This document shows positions 51,207-59,710 of a stretch of 64,000 nucleotides of DNA, in pieces. The translations under genes were made by a program, and so were the position numbers. The notes below the pieces were generated by a model. It was not told the DNA's origin, did not search any database, and was given only the letters and a program-made list of their open reading frames with translations. The first letter of the stretch is position 1. Each line of letters opens with the position of its first letter. Origin of the DNA: G963717155 sp963717155 (GTDB taxonomy: Bacteria > Actinomycetota > Thermoleophilia > Gaiellales > JALYLC01); contig OY970326.1 of assembly GCA_963717155.1 (NCBI GenBank), positions 4,030,001 through 4,094,000 on the forward strand. Direction: 5' to 3'.

Positions 51207-52676
51207 TTACGTCTCGCGGCGCTTCGGCGCGAGCACTCCCACGATCGCCTCGACGAGGCCGTCGATGTCGTGGTCCTTCGCTTCGGCGACCACCTCGATG
51301 CCGTGCTCCCGGCAGGCCTCGCTCGTCACCGGGCCGATCGAGACCGCGCGGATGTGGTCGAGCGGGCGGCCCTCGAGCGCCGCGACGAAGTTGCGGACGG
51401 TGGAGGCGGAGCTGAACGCGACGACGTCCGCGCCCCATGCGACCTCGAGATCGCGCGGCACGTCGCGCAGCGTGCGGTAGAGCGGCACGACTTCGACCAG
51501 TGCGCCGGCGGCGCGGAGACCGTCGGGCAGGGTGTCGCGCGCATCCTCCGCGCGCGCGACGAGCGCGCGGACACCGCGGAGGTCCGGGCCGAGCGCCTCT
51601 ACGAGGCCCTCGCCGATCGAGCGCTCGGCCACCACGTCGGCGACGATCCCGCACGCGCGAAGCGCGGCGGCGGTGCCGGGGCCGATCGCAGCCACGCGGC
51701 AGCCTGCGAGCGTGCGGGCATCTCCGCCGAGGCGGTCGAGCAGCAGGCGTGGCGTGTTCGGCGAGGTGAGGCAGACGAGATCGAAGTCCGACCCTCGGAG
51801 CGGCTCTCCCTCGATCGTCTCGACGCGGATCGTCGGGCACTCCACGACGCGTGCACCGAGGTCGCGGAGACGCGCGACGAGGGTGCTCGCCTGCGCGCGA
51901 GCGCGCGTCACTGCCACCGTGCGGCCATGCAACGGGCGCGCCTCGGCCCAGGCGATGCCCTGACGGAGCCCTGCGACCGGCCCCACCACGGTCACGGCCG
52001 GAGCCTCGATTCCAGCTTCCTCGGCGACCGAGGCGATGAGCGACAGCGGGGCCGTGATCGTGCGCTGCGCGGGCAGCGTGCCCGACGAGACCACTGCTGT
52101 CGGGGTGTCGGGATCCTTCCCGGCTGCGATCAGCGCGTGCGCGATCGCGGCAAGCCGTCCGACGCCCATCAGGAACACGAGCGTGCCGCCGAAACGGGCG
52201 AGCACGTCCCAGTCGATGTCGGAGGTCTCCTTCCCCGGCCGCTCGTGGCCCGTGATGATCGCCATCTGCGCAGCGACGCCCCGGTGGGTGACCGGAATCC
52301 CGGCATAGGCGGGCGCGGCGATCGCGGACGTGATGCCGGGGACGACCTCGAACGGCACGCCGGCGGCCGAGAGGGCCTGCGCCTCCTCGCCACCGCGCCC
52401 GAAGACGAACGGGTCTCCGCCCTTGAGCCGCACCACGAGACGGCCCGCAAGGCCGTGCTCGACCAGACAGGCGTCGATCTCCTGCTGGGTCATGGTGTGC
52501 TGGTCCGGGCGCTTCGAGGCGTCGACCAGCAGGCAGCCGGCGGGCGCCTCGTCGAGCAGCTCGCTCCCGACGAGGCGGTCGTACACGAGCACCTCGGCTC
52601 GCCGGAGAAGCTCGAGGCCGCGCACGGTGATCAGCCCGGGATCACCCGGGCCGGCACCGACGAGGTAGACCGTCAC
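51207..52676 (-). CDS. Fused uroporphyrinogen-III C-methyltransferase / uroporphyrinogen-III synthase
   Basis: A 489-residue bifunctional enzyme of heme and siroheme/cobalamin synthesis. Residues 1-240 are SUMT (CobA): VGAGPGDPGLITVRG, DPFVFGRGGEEAQAL, PGITSAIAAPAYAGIPVTHRG. Residues 250-480 are HemD: TVAVTRARAQASTLV, LTSPNTPRLLL, VAFSSASTVRNFV, SIGPVTSEACREHGIE. This fusion order (CobA-HemD) is known in several bacteria. GTG 52676 overlaps hemC by 4 bases. It ends the operon; hemB and later heme genes are not in the window. Confidence 0.93.
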   Translation of the reverse strand: MTVYLVGAGPGDPGLITVRGLELLRRAEVLVYDRLVGSELLDEAPAGCLLVDASKRPDQHTMTQQEIDACLVEHGLAGRLVVRLKGGDPFVFGRGGEEAQALSAAGVPFEVVPGITSAIAAPAYAGIPVTHRGVAAQMAIITGHERPGKETSDIDWDVLARFGGTLVFLMGVGRLAAIAHALIAAGKDPDTPTAVVSSGTLPAQRTITAPLSLIASVAEEAGIEAPAVTVVGPVAGLRQGIAWAEARPLHGRTVAVTRARAQASTLVARLRDLGARVVECPTIRVETIEGEPLRGSDFDLVCLTSPNTPRLLLDRLGGDARTLAGCRVAAIGPGTAAALRACGIVADVVAERSIGEGLVEALGPDLRGVRALVARAEDARDTLPDGLRAAGALVEVVPLYRTLRDVPRDLEVAWGADVVAFSSASTVRNFVAALEGRPLDHIRAVSIGPVTSEACREHGIEVVAEAKDHDIDGLVEAIVGVLAPKRRET

Positions 52677-53569
52677 GTGCGCGCAGCCTCGAGGAGCGAG
52701 CGGCCGCCCGCCGCGAGCGCCTCGTCGGCGACCGAGCGACCGAGCGAGTCGGGGTCATCTCCCTCGCCGCTCGCCGTTGCGACGTCGCCCCCGTCGGGCC
52801 GGCCGATCCAGACCCGGAGCCGCATGCCGCCCTGCTCGAGCTCCTCGGCGTATGCCGCAACCGGCGCGAGGCAACCGCCGCCGAACGTTGCTGCAGCCGC
52901 GCGCTCGGCGCGCAGGATGCGCAAGCCGGCCGCATCGTTCACGGGGGCGACCAGCTCCGACTCGTCGACGCGCGTCTGCAGCGCGATGAACCCCTGACCG
53001 ACCTCCGGGAGCATGATCTCCGTCGGCACGCGGAAGCCGATCTCGTCGGCGAGGCCCAGCCGGTCGAGGCCGCACGCGGCAAGGACGATCGCGGCGAGCC
53101 CGCGCTCGCCGCGCTTGCGCAGACGCGTGTCGACATTGCCGCGGAGACCCTCCACGTGCAGATCCGGACGGACTGCGCCGAGCTGCGCAGTCCGACGCGT
53201 GGATGCCGTGCCGACACGGGCGCCTGCGGGCACCTCCGCGAGCGCACCATGGGTCCCGCACCAGGCGTCGCGAGGGTCGGCGCGGGGAAGCACGGCCGCG
53301 AGTGCGAGATCGGGGGCGTCGTCGGTCGTCAGGTCCTTCGCCGAGTGGACGGCCACGTCGATCAGCTGGCCGCGAAGGGCCTCCTCGAGCTCGGAGCTGA
53401 AGATCCCGCGGCCGCCGAGCTCGGAGAAGCTGTGCCGCCGATCGCGATCGCCGATCGTCGAGAGCGGCACGATCGCGACCGGGCCGAGCCCCGCTGCGCG
53501 CAACGCGTCCGCGGCGAGACCGGCCTGACAGAGCGCGAGCCGCGACCCGCGCGTCCCTAGACGGAGCAC
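52673..53569 (-). CDS. hemC: Hydroxymethylbilane synthase
   Basis: Joins four porphobilinogen units into hydroxymethylbilane. The 298 residues begin LRLGTRGSRLALCQAG, contain VHSAKDLTTD and GTASTRRTAQL, and carry the cofactor-binding Cys in GGGCLAPVAAYAEE. Length is normal. GTG 53569 is 3 bases after hemA; the end overlaps cobA-hemD (GTGA). Confidence 0.95.
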   Translation of the reverse strand: MLRLGTRGSRLALCQAGLAADALRAAGLGPVAIVPLSTIGDRDRRHSFSELGGRGIFSSELEEALRGQLIDVAVHSAKDLTTDDAPDLALAAVLPRADPRDAWCGTHGALAEVPAGARVGTASTRRTAQLGAVRPDLHVEGLRGNVDTRLRKRGERGLAAIVLAACGLDRLGLADEIGFRVPTEIMLPEVGQGFIALQTRVDESELVAPVNDAAGLRILRAERAAAATFGGGCLAPVAAYAEELEQGGMRLRVWIGRPDGGDVATASGEGDDPDSLGRSVADEALAAGGRSLLEAART

Positions 53570-53572
53570 CGT

Positions 53573-54832
53573 CTACTCGGGATCGTCGGCGAGACCGAAG
53601 AGGTCGAGCGCGGTCTCCGCGTACTGCACGCCGTCCGGGCCTGCCGCGCTCTCGCGGAGGCGCGTGGTCGGGCTGTGCAGCAGCTTGCCTACGAGTCCGC
53701 GCGACAACCGCTCGAGGCGGTCGCGCTCGGAGGGATCGAGTCCAGCCGACAGGCGCTCCACCTCTGCCGCGCGCAGCGCCTCGGCGCGCGCGTGCAGCCG
53801 GCCGATCGCGGGAACCACGGTGCGCTCGGCTTGCCAGGCGCGGAACTCCTCCGCAGCGTCGGCGCAGATCGCCTCTGCGGCCGCGGCCTCGTCGCGGCGC
53901 AGGGCCACCGTGCGTGCGATCTCCATCGCGAGATCGTCGAGGCCGTGCACGCGACAGCCCTCGAGCTGCGCAACCTCGGGCTCGACGTCCGAGGGAACCG
54001 CAAGGTCGAGCACCACGAGCGGGGACGTGCGACCGGTGACCGCAGGGGCGACCATGTCGGCTCGCAGCACCGCGTGCGGTGCCGAGGTCGAGCTGACCAC
54101 CACGTCGACCGATCGCAGCTGCTCGGCGACGTCCTCGAAGTGCACCGCCGACCCCCCGAGGCGACCGGCGAGGACGCAGGCGCTGTGGTACGTGCGGTTC
54201 GCGACCGACAGCTTGCGCAGTCCGCGCGACATCAGGTTGAGGGCTGCGAGCTCGGACGTCCGCCCCGCGCCGACGACGAGCGCGGCGCGGCCCGTGAGGC
54301 CACCGAGCGCCACGTCGGCGAGGCTCGCCGCGACGGAGGCGACGGAGGCGTTCCCGGCCGAGATCGCCGTCTCGCTGCGAGCGCGCTTGCCCGTCTCGAG
54401 CGCCCGCTGGAATGCGCGAGAGAGCACCGGACCCGCGGCCCCCTCCGAGTCGGCGACCTTGAGGGCGCTACGCACCTGCCCGAGCACCTGCGCCTCGCCC
54501 GGCACGAGCGAGTCGAGGCCTGCGGCCACGCGGTTCAGGTGCAGCGACGCGGTCGCGTCGGTCAGACGGTAGAGCACGGGATCGAGCTCATCGATCGGTA
54601 CGTCGACGAGCTCGGACAGCTCCCGCGTCCCGAGCGCGGCGAGCTTCGCGGCATCGGGGCCGGCGAGATAGACCTCCGTGCGGTTGCATGTCGAGATGGC
54701 GGCGGCCTCGCGGGCTCCCGCTGCACGGAGGTTCTGCACCAGGCAGCGCGCCTCGGGCTCGGTCAGCACGACGCGTCCGAGCATGCCCACCCCGGTGAGG
54801 TGGTGCGACACGCCGATCGCGACGAGCCTCAC
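53573..54832 (-). CDS. hemA: Glutamyl-tRNA reductase
   Basis: First enzyme of C5-pathway tetrapyrrole synthesis, reducing Glu-tRNA to glutamate semialdehyde. The catalytic Cys is in STCNRTEVY, and LVPGEAQVLGQVRSALKVA, VVGAGRTSELAALNL (NADPH site) and the LDLAVPSDVEPEV block follow. The 419 residues end with the helical dimerisation domain. GTG 54832 overlaps the CcmD-like gene by 4 bases. hemL is not in the window. Confidence 0.95.
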   Translation of the reverse strand: MRLVAIGVSHHLTGVGMLGRVVLTEPEARCLVQNLRAAGAREAAAISTCNRTEVYLAGPDAAKLAALGTRELSELVDVPIDELDPVLYRLTDATASLHLNRVAAGLDSLVPGEAQVLGQVRSALKVADSEGAAGPVLSRAFQRALETGKRARSETAISAGNASVASVAASLADVALGGLTGRAALVVGAGRTSELAALNLMSRGLRKLSVANRTYHSACVLAGRLGGSAVHFEDVAEQLRSVDVVVSSTSAPHAVLRADMVAPAVTGRTSPLVVLDLAVPSDVEPEVAQLEGCRVHGLDDLAMEIARTVALRRDEAAAAEAICADAAEEFRAWQAERTVVPAIGRLHARAEALRAAEVERLSAGLDPSERDRLERLSRGLVGKLLHSPTTRLRESAAGPDGVQYAETALDLFGLADDPE

Positions 54833-55032
54833 GAGACCGTGATCCTCTCGGGCTCGGCGATGACCTCGTTGCGAGCCTCCAGCCGATGCTCGAGGTCGGC
54901 GACCTCGCCCTCGAGCCGCTGGTACTTGGCCCGGAGGATCCAGACGTAGAGCAGCACCAGCAGCCAGACGACGGCGTAGGCGGCGGCGACGTACTTGACG
55001 GCGGTCGAGAGGGCGATGTCCGCAATCGGCAC
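54829..55032 (-). CDS. ccmD: CcmD-like small membrane protein
   Basis: A 67-residue protein with one transmembrane helix (VKYVAAAYAVVWLLVLLYVW), then a basic patch and a coiled-coil tail (YQRLEGEVADLEHRLEARNE). CcmD helps CcmABC release heme-loaded CcmE, and position directly after ccmC supports this. GTG 55032 starts 1 base after the ccmC stop; it overlaps hemA by 4 bases. Confidence 0.78.
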   Translation of the reverse strand: MPIADIALSTAVKYVAAAYAVVWLLVLLYVWILRAKYQRLEGEVADLEHRLEARNEVIAEPERITVS

Positions 55033-55033
55033 G

Positions 55034-55717
55034 TCAGCCCGCCATCCGCGCGCGCAGGCGCCGCAGCCGCAGATCGAGGCGCTTGCCCGCGACCTCGACG
55101 ACGAACATGGCGCCGCCGAGCGCGAGGATCCCGGCCCACCACACGAGGAACGTCGTGAGCATCGGGCGGTCCATCTGAGGGCCGTTGCTCGTGAAGACGA
55201 TGGGGTGGATGAGCGAGGTGGCGAGGTGCACGGCGACGAAGGACAGCGGAACGAGGCCGATCCCGAGCAACGCGTACGCAGCGGAGTAGGTGGATCGCTG
55301 AGGGCCCGGATCGAGTGAGAAGCGCAGCATGAAGTACGCGCTATAGAAAAGGAAGAGAATCAGGAACACGTTCAGCTGCTCGTCCGACCAGTTCCACCAG
55401 TGACCCCACGAGATCTTGGCCCAGATCGGGCCGGTCAGCAGCACGAGCGAGCCGAAGATGATCCCGATGTGGAGCGCGACGTAGCTCTTGAGATCGTCCT
55501 CCTCGTTACGCCGCAGCAGGTAGCGGGCCGCGTAGAACGCGCCCACGCCGAAGAACACGTAGGAGGTCAGCGCCACGGGCACGTGGATGTAGAAGATCCG
55601 CTGGGAGAACCCCTGATCCGCGTCGCTGTGGACCCAGAAGAACGTCAGCACCGTGCCAAGCGGGATCAGCACCGCGGCGAGCGCGATCGGGGCGAGCGAG
55701 TTGCGCGGATTCCTCAA
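55034..55717 (-). CDS. ccmC: Cytochrome c maturation heme-handling protein CcmC
   Basis: Membrane protein with the heme-binding WWD-type motif GHWWNWSDEQLN between helices, and flanking His in IHVPVALTSY and AVHLATSL. About six helices in 227 residues. It presents heme to CcmE in system I cytochrome c maturation. The start is not certain: TTG 55717 lies 4 bases after the ccmB stop and gives a normal N-terminus; a longer frame from 55798 would overlap ccmB. Confidence 0.9.
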   Translation of the reverse strand: MRNPRNSLAPIALAAVLIPLGTVLTFFWVHSDADQGFSQRIFYIHVPVALTSYVFFGVGAFYAARYLLRRNEEDDLKSYVALHIGIIFGSLVLLTGPIWAKISWGHWWNWSDEQLNVFLILFLFYSAYFMLRFSLDPGPQRSTYSAAYALLGIGLVPLSFVAVHLATSLIHPIVFTSNGPQMDRPMLTTFLVWWAGILALGGAMFVVEVAGKRLDLRLRRLRARMAG

Positions 55718-55721
55718 AGGG

Positions 55722-56411
55722 TCAGTCGGTGAGGACGAACTCGGTGACGCCCCAAGCGATGACCGCGAAGATCGCGTCGTAGAGCGCCAGAAGCGCAAGG
55801 TATCGTGCCACAGGGCCGCCCTCCGCCGCGTTCTTCGTGACCTCGATCCCCATGATCAGGGCCGGGGTGGCGACGGGGATGAAGAGCACGGGCAGGAGCA
55901 CCTCGCGCAGGCGGGCAGGGCTCGCGAGCGCGGCCACCAGGGCACCGACGGCGGCCAGCCCGACGTCGGCGAGCGCGAGCGCCGCGACGAGAGCCCAGAC
56001 CGGTGGGCTCGAGGCCGCCTGGCTGTAGAAGAACAGCCAGTGCAGCGGCACGACGACGATCTCGACGACGACGAGCAGGGCGGCGAGCGCGAGCGCCTTC
56101 GAGAGCCAGATCGCACCGCGGCCGACCGGCGTCAGCAGCAGCGCGTCGAGGATGCCCGCATCGCGCTCGGCGGCGAACGCACGGCTGAGCGCCAGCGCTC
56201 CTCCCAGCAGGAGCACGACCCAGAGGACGCCACCGGCGAGGCCGGCCGAGATCTGCCGGCCATCCCCTGCGATCGCGAAGTGGAGCGCCACGAGCGCCCC
56301 CAGCGAGAACAGCCCGACCCCGGCGAGCAGCTCGGGTGAACGCGCTTCGAGCAGCAGGTCCTTGCGGGCGAGCAGCAGCGCAGCGCGGAGAGTGCTCGGC
56401 GGAGCGGTCAC
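55722..56411 (-). CDS. ccmB: Heme exporter permease CcmB
   Basis: Six-helix permease of the CcmAB transporter, 229 residues. Family segments: ALLLARKDLLLEARSPELL at the N-terminus, AFAAERDAGILDALLLTPVG, and LLPVLFIPVATPALI. GTG 56411 overlaps ccmA by 4 bases. Confidence 0.9.
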   Translation of the reverse strand: MTAPPSTLRAALLLARKDLLLEARSPELLAGVGLFSLGALVALHFAIAGDGRQISAGLAGGVLWVVLLLGGALALSRAFAAERDAGILDALLLTPVGRGAIWLSKALALAALLVVVEIVVVPLHWLFFYSQAASSPPVWALVAALALADVGLAAVGALVAALASPARLREVLLPVLFIPVATPALIMGIEVTKNAAEGGPVARYLALLALYDAIFAVIAWGVTEFVLTD

Positions 56412-57043
56412 CGTGCCAGCCGTCCGTCGTGCAGCGTCAGCGCGCTGCCGCAGAGCCGCCTGCCGCGCTCGTGGTCGTGCGTGGCCAGCAGGATCGTCGC
56501 GGAGCCGCGCAGGCCCTGGATCAGTCCGTCGAGGAGCTCCGAGCCGGCAGCGTCGAGTCCGGCGTGCGGCTCGTCGAGCAGCAGCAGGTCGGGGCCTGCG
56601 ACGAGCGCACGCGCCACGCCGAGGCGCTGACGCTGGCCCTGCGAGAGGTCGCGAGCCCGGATGCCGGCGAGGTCCGCGAGTCCCACTCTCTCGAGCGCTG
56701 CATGCGCCTCCGTGTCTGCGAGCCCGTACAGGCGCGCAGCGAGCACCATGTTCTCGCTCGCCGTGAGGCCATCCCAGACGAGGGGCCGGTGCGAGAGGAA
56801 GCCGATGCGTCGTCGCAGCGCCGGTCCCGCGGCAGGCGCCGGGACGTCATCGAGACGCGCCTCGCCCCTCGTCGGGCGCAGCAGGCCGGCGACGACGCGG
56901 AGCAGCGTCGTCTTGCCCGCGCCGTTCTCGCCGAACAGTGCGAGCGACGCGGCCGGTTCCACGCGCAGCTCGATGCCGCGCAGGACGCGGCGCTCGCCGA
57001 AGTCGTGCTCGATCCGCAGGAGCTCGACGACCGGCGGGGCCAT
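56408..57043 (-). CDS. ccmA: Heme exporter ATPase CcmA
   Basis: ABC ATPase of 211 residues powering CcmBC. Walker A FGENGAGKTTLL, signature DLSQGQRQRLGVARAL, Walker B LLLLDEPHAGLD and switch LATHDHERG are present. In CcmA the energy is used to release holo-CcmE rather than move heme. ATG 57043 follows mqnP by 12 bases. Confidence 0.9.
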   Translation of the reverse strand: MAPPVVELLRIEHDFGERRVLRGIELRVEPAASLALFGENGAGKTTLLRVVAGLLRPTRGEARLDDVPAPAAGPALRRRIGFLSHRPLVWDGLTASENMVLAARLYGLADTEAHAALERVGLADLAGIRARDLSQGQRQRLGVARALVAGPDLLLLDEPHAGLDAAGSELLDGLIQGLRGSATILLATHDHERGRRLCGSALTLHDGRLAR

Positions 57044-57055
57044 GGTCGGGAGCGC

Positions 57056-57919
57056 TCAGGCGATCGCTGCGTCGAGCGCCACTGCCGCCAGGTACAGGAC
57101 GGCGATCGCGCCGTTCACCGAGAAGAAGGCAGCGTCGACCCGCGAGAGATCGTCCGGCCGCACGATCCAGTTCTCGTAGCCGAGCAGCACGGCGACGAGC
57201 GCGACGCCGACGTAGTAGACGGGTCCGAGGCCCAGCGTCAACCCGACGGCGACGAGCAGCGCAACGGTCGCGACGTGAGCCACGCGGACGAGCATCAGCG
57301 CGGGTCCGAGGCCGATATCGGCGGGCAGCGAGTGCAGGCCCTGTGCGCGGTCGATCTCGAGATCCAGCGCGGCGTAGATCACGTCGAACCCCGCGATCCA
57401 CAGCGCCACGGCCCCACCGAGCAGCCACGCCGCCAGCGGCGCGTGCCCGGTGATCGCCACCCAGGCGCCCACGGGCGCGAGCCCGTCCACCGCGCCCAGC
57501 CAGAGATGGCAGAGCGGCGTGAAGCGCTTGAGGTAGGGGTAGATCAGCATCGGGACGATCACGAACGGCCACAGCCAGCGCGTGATCGGGTCGAGCTGCC
57601 AGACGGCGACGAGGAACACCGCGAGCGACGCGAGCGCGAACACGACGACCTGCGCGCGACTGAGAAGGCCGGCTGGCAGCTCGCGTTTCGCGGTGCGAGG
57701 GTTGCGCGCGTCGATCGCCGCATCGATCAGGCGGTTCGCGGCCATCGCGAACGAGCGCGCGCCGGCCATCGCGACCGTGATCCAGAACATGTCGCTCAGG
57801 CCCGGCCAGCCGCTCACGGCGAGGATCGCCCCGACGTACGCGTACGGGAGCGCGAAGACCGTGTGCTCGATCTTGACGAGCGAGGCGAAGCGCCGGGCCG
57901 GCATGGCGATCGCGCTCAT
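57056..57919 (-). CDS. mqnP: UbiA-family prenyltransferase (MqnP-like)
   Basis: Membrane aromatic prenyltransferase of 287 residues and about eight helices. The two Asp-rich sites are NRLIDAAIDARNPRTAKRE and DVIYAALDLEIDRAQG. Because the window also has mqnB and mqnD and no UbiC or MenA-type gene, the likely step is prenylation of 1,4-dihydroxy-6-naphthoate in menaquinone synthesis. A heme O or 4-hydroxybenzoate role cannot be excluded by motif. ATG 57919 overlaps mogA by 4 bases. Confidence 0.82.
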   Translation of the reverse strand: MSAIAMPARRFASLVKIEHTVFALPYAYVGAILAVSGWPGLSDMFWITVAMAGARSFAMAANRLIDAAIDARNPRTAKRELPAGLLSRAQVVVFALASLAVFLVAVWQLDPITRWLWPFVIVPMLIYPYLKRFTPLCHLWLGAVDGLAPVGAWVAITGHAPLAAWLLGGAVALWIAGFDVIYAALDLEIDRAQGLHSLPADIGLGPALMLVRVAHVATVALLVAVGLTLGLGPVYYVGVALVAVLLGYENWIVRPDDLSRVDAAFFSVNGAIAVLYLAAVALDAAIA

Positions 57920-58413
57920 CCGCGCGCCTCGTCCGGATGCTCGCTGGGCTCGGCTCGCAGCAGCGAGACCGCATGGTCCAGGACCGGTGCCAGTACAGCG
58001 AGTCCCTCGGCGCAGGCCTTCGGGCTGCCCGGGAGATTGACGACGAAGGTGCGTCGACGCGTGCCCGAGACGCCGCGCGAGAGCATCCCGTGCGGGAACC
58101 GCGCGAGCGCGTCGGCGCGCAGCGCCTGATCGACGCCCGGACTCAGTCGCTCGAGCACCTCGAGCGTGGCCTCGGGCGTGACATCGCGCGGCGCGAATCC
58201 CGTCCCTCCGGTCGAGAGCACGAGATCGGCGACGTCGTCGTCGCACAGCCGGCGAAGCTCGCCGGCGATCGCCGCGTGCTCGTCGGCGACGACGCCGCGC
58301 CAGACGACATCGTGCCCGGCGTCGCCCGCGCCGTCGGCGAGGATCTGGCCCGAGCGGTCGTCGCGCACGCCCGCGGCGACGCCGTCGGACACGGTGAGGA
58401 CGGCAACCCTCAC
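57916..58413 (-). CDS. mogA: Molybdopterin adenylyltransferase-type protein MogA/MoaB
   Basis: Activates molybdopterin with ATP for metal insertion. The 165 residues show VAVLTVSDGVAAG at the start, LSTGGTGFAPRDVTPEA and VVNLPGSPKACAEGL. GTG 58413 is chosen because GTGA overlaps the moaC stop; ATG 58428 is an alternative that would overlap moaC by 19 bases. Confidence 0.9.
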   Translation of the reverse strand: MRVAVLTVSDGVAAGVRDDRSGQILADGAGDAGHDVVWRGVVADEHAAIAGELRRLCDDDVADLVLSTGGTGFAPRDVTPEATLEVLERLSPGVDQALRADALARFPHGMLSRGVSGTRRRTFVVNLPGSPKACAEGLAVLAPVLDHAVSLLRAEPSEHPDEARG

Positions 58414-58874
58414 GCGGGCCGCTCCCATTCGCCGCTCTTACCGCCCGACTTCCGCAGCAGCACGATCGACTCGATCGCGCCGGTCGGGTCGAGGCTCTTC
58501 GTCATGTCGTACAGGCAGAGCGCGGCCGCGGCCGCGGCGGTCAGCGCCTCCATCTCGACCCCGGTCTGCGCAGTCGTCTCGCAGGTCGCCTCGAACACGA
58601 CCAGCTCGCTCCCGATCTCGATGTCGCACGCGACGTGGCTCAGGCCGATCGGATGGCACAGCGGCAGGAGGTCCGGGGTGCGCTTGGCGCCCCCGATCGC
58701 AGCCACCCGGCAGACCGCGAGCGCGTCGCCCTTCTCGAGCTCGCCGGCGCGGACGCGGCGGATCACCTCGGGCGACAGGCGGACGACGGCGCGGGCGGTC
58801 GCGCGGCGCCGCGTGACGGGCTTGTCGCCGACGTCGATCATCTGCACGCGGGATGCGGCGTCCACGGCGCTCAC
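58410..58874 (-). CDS. moaC: Cyclic pyranopterin monophosphate synthase accessory protein MoaC
   Basis: Second step of molybdenum cofactor synthesis, acting after MoaA. The 154 residues include QMIDVGDKPVTRRRATA, KRTPDLLPLCHPIGL, QTGVEMEALTAAAAAA and YDMTKSLDP. GTG 58874 overlaps the BKACE stop by 4 bases; GTG 58865 is a second candidate. moaA and moeA are not nearby. Confidence 0.92.
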   Translation of the reverse strand: MSAVDAASRVQMIDVGDKPVTRRRATARAVVRLSPEVIRRVRAGELEKGDALAVCRVAAIGGAKRTPDLLPLCHPIGLSHVACDIEIGSELVVFEATCETTAQTGVEMEALTAAAAAALCLYDMTKSLDPTGAIESIVLLRKSGGKSGEWERPA

Positions 58875-59710
58875 TCCTCGCCACGGCGGAGCAGGCGACG
58901 AGCGTCCGCCGGCTCGACCGGCTCGCGACCGAGCGCATCGGCGAGCGCGACGGCGAGCTCGACGAGCTCGGCGTTCGAGCGGGCGACGGAGCCATCGGGC
59001 AGCAGCGGACTGTCCTCGAGTCCGACCCGGACCCAGCCGCCGACCGCGGCCGCCGTCGCGCAGACGGCGGGCGTCGCGGATCCGAGCCCGTGCGCGATCC
59101 AGCGCAGCTTGCCCGCGCTGCCGTCGAGCCCCTCGGCGAGGCGCAACAGGTTCTGCGGCGTTCCGGCGAGGCCATGCTCGGCCTCGGCCGGGCGACCGCC
59201 GAGCGCGAAATGCATCCACGGCGCCTGGGCGAGCAGGCCATCTTCGTACAGGGCGGCGAGATCGGCCAGACCCTCGAGCGTCGGTACGACCGGCTCCGGC
59301 GCCACGCCCGCTGCATCGAGCGCCTCGAGGATCTGACGCGCCTCCTCGCGGTGCGCCGGAAGGTCGGGCGCGAGCGGCGCCACGTTGACGGTCGCGAGGT
59401 CCGGCAGCTCGGAGAGCACCGAGAACAGCGCAGTGATCGTGCCGAGCGACGTCTGCCGCTGCCGCTGCGTCGTGATCGAGATCGGCACGTCGACAGCGGA
59501 GCGGATCGCGGAGAGCACCTCGTTGAACGTGAGGTCGAAGACCGGGGTGCCGTCATCCCGCCGGGCATGGACGTGCACGATCCCGGCGCCGGCCTCGACC
59601 GCGGCCTTCGCCTCCTTCGCCAGCTCGGCGGCCGTGTACGGCACCGTCTTCGAGACCTTGCGGTCCCGCGTGCCGTTCAGCGCGGCGACGATCAGGAGCG
59701 GCTCGCTCAC
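58871..59710 (-). CDS. BKACE family (DUF849) beta-keto acid cleavage enzyme
   Basis: Zinc-dependent TIM-barrel enzyme that condenses or cleaves beta-keto acids with acetyl-CoA; the founding activity is 3-keto-5-aminohexanoate cleavage. The 279 residues have LIVAALNGTRDRK at the start, GIVHVHARRDDGTP (metal His pair) and a VGLEDSPLLPDG segment. The particular substrate is unknown. GTG 59710 overlaps otsA and its end overlaps moaC, so it is translated within a run of unrelated pathways. Confidence 0.87.
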   Translation of the reverse strand: MSEPLLIVAALNGTRDRKVSKTVPYTAAELAKEAKAAVEAGAGIVHVHARRDDGTPVFDLTFNEVLSAIRSAVDVPISITTQRQRQTSLGTITALFSVLSELPDLATVNVAPLAPDLPAHREEARQILEALDAAGVAPEPVVPTLEGLADLAALYEDGLLAQAPWMHFALGGRPAEAEHGLAGTPQNLLRLAEGLDGSAGKLRWIAHGLGSATPAVCATAAAVGGWVRVGLEDSPLLPDGSVARSNAELVELAVALADALGREPVEPADARRLLRRGEE

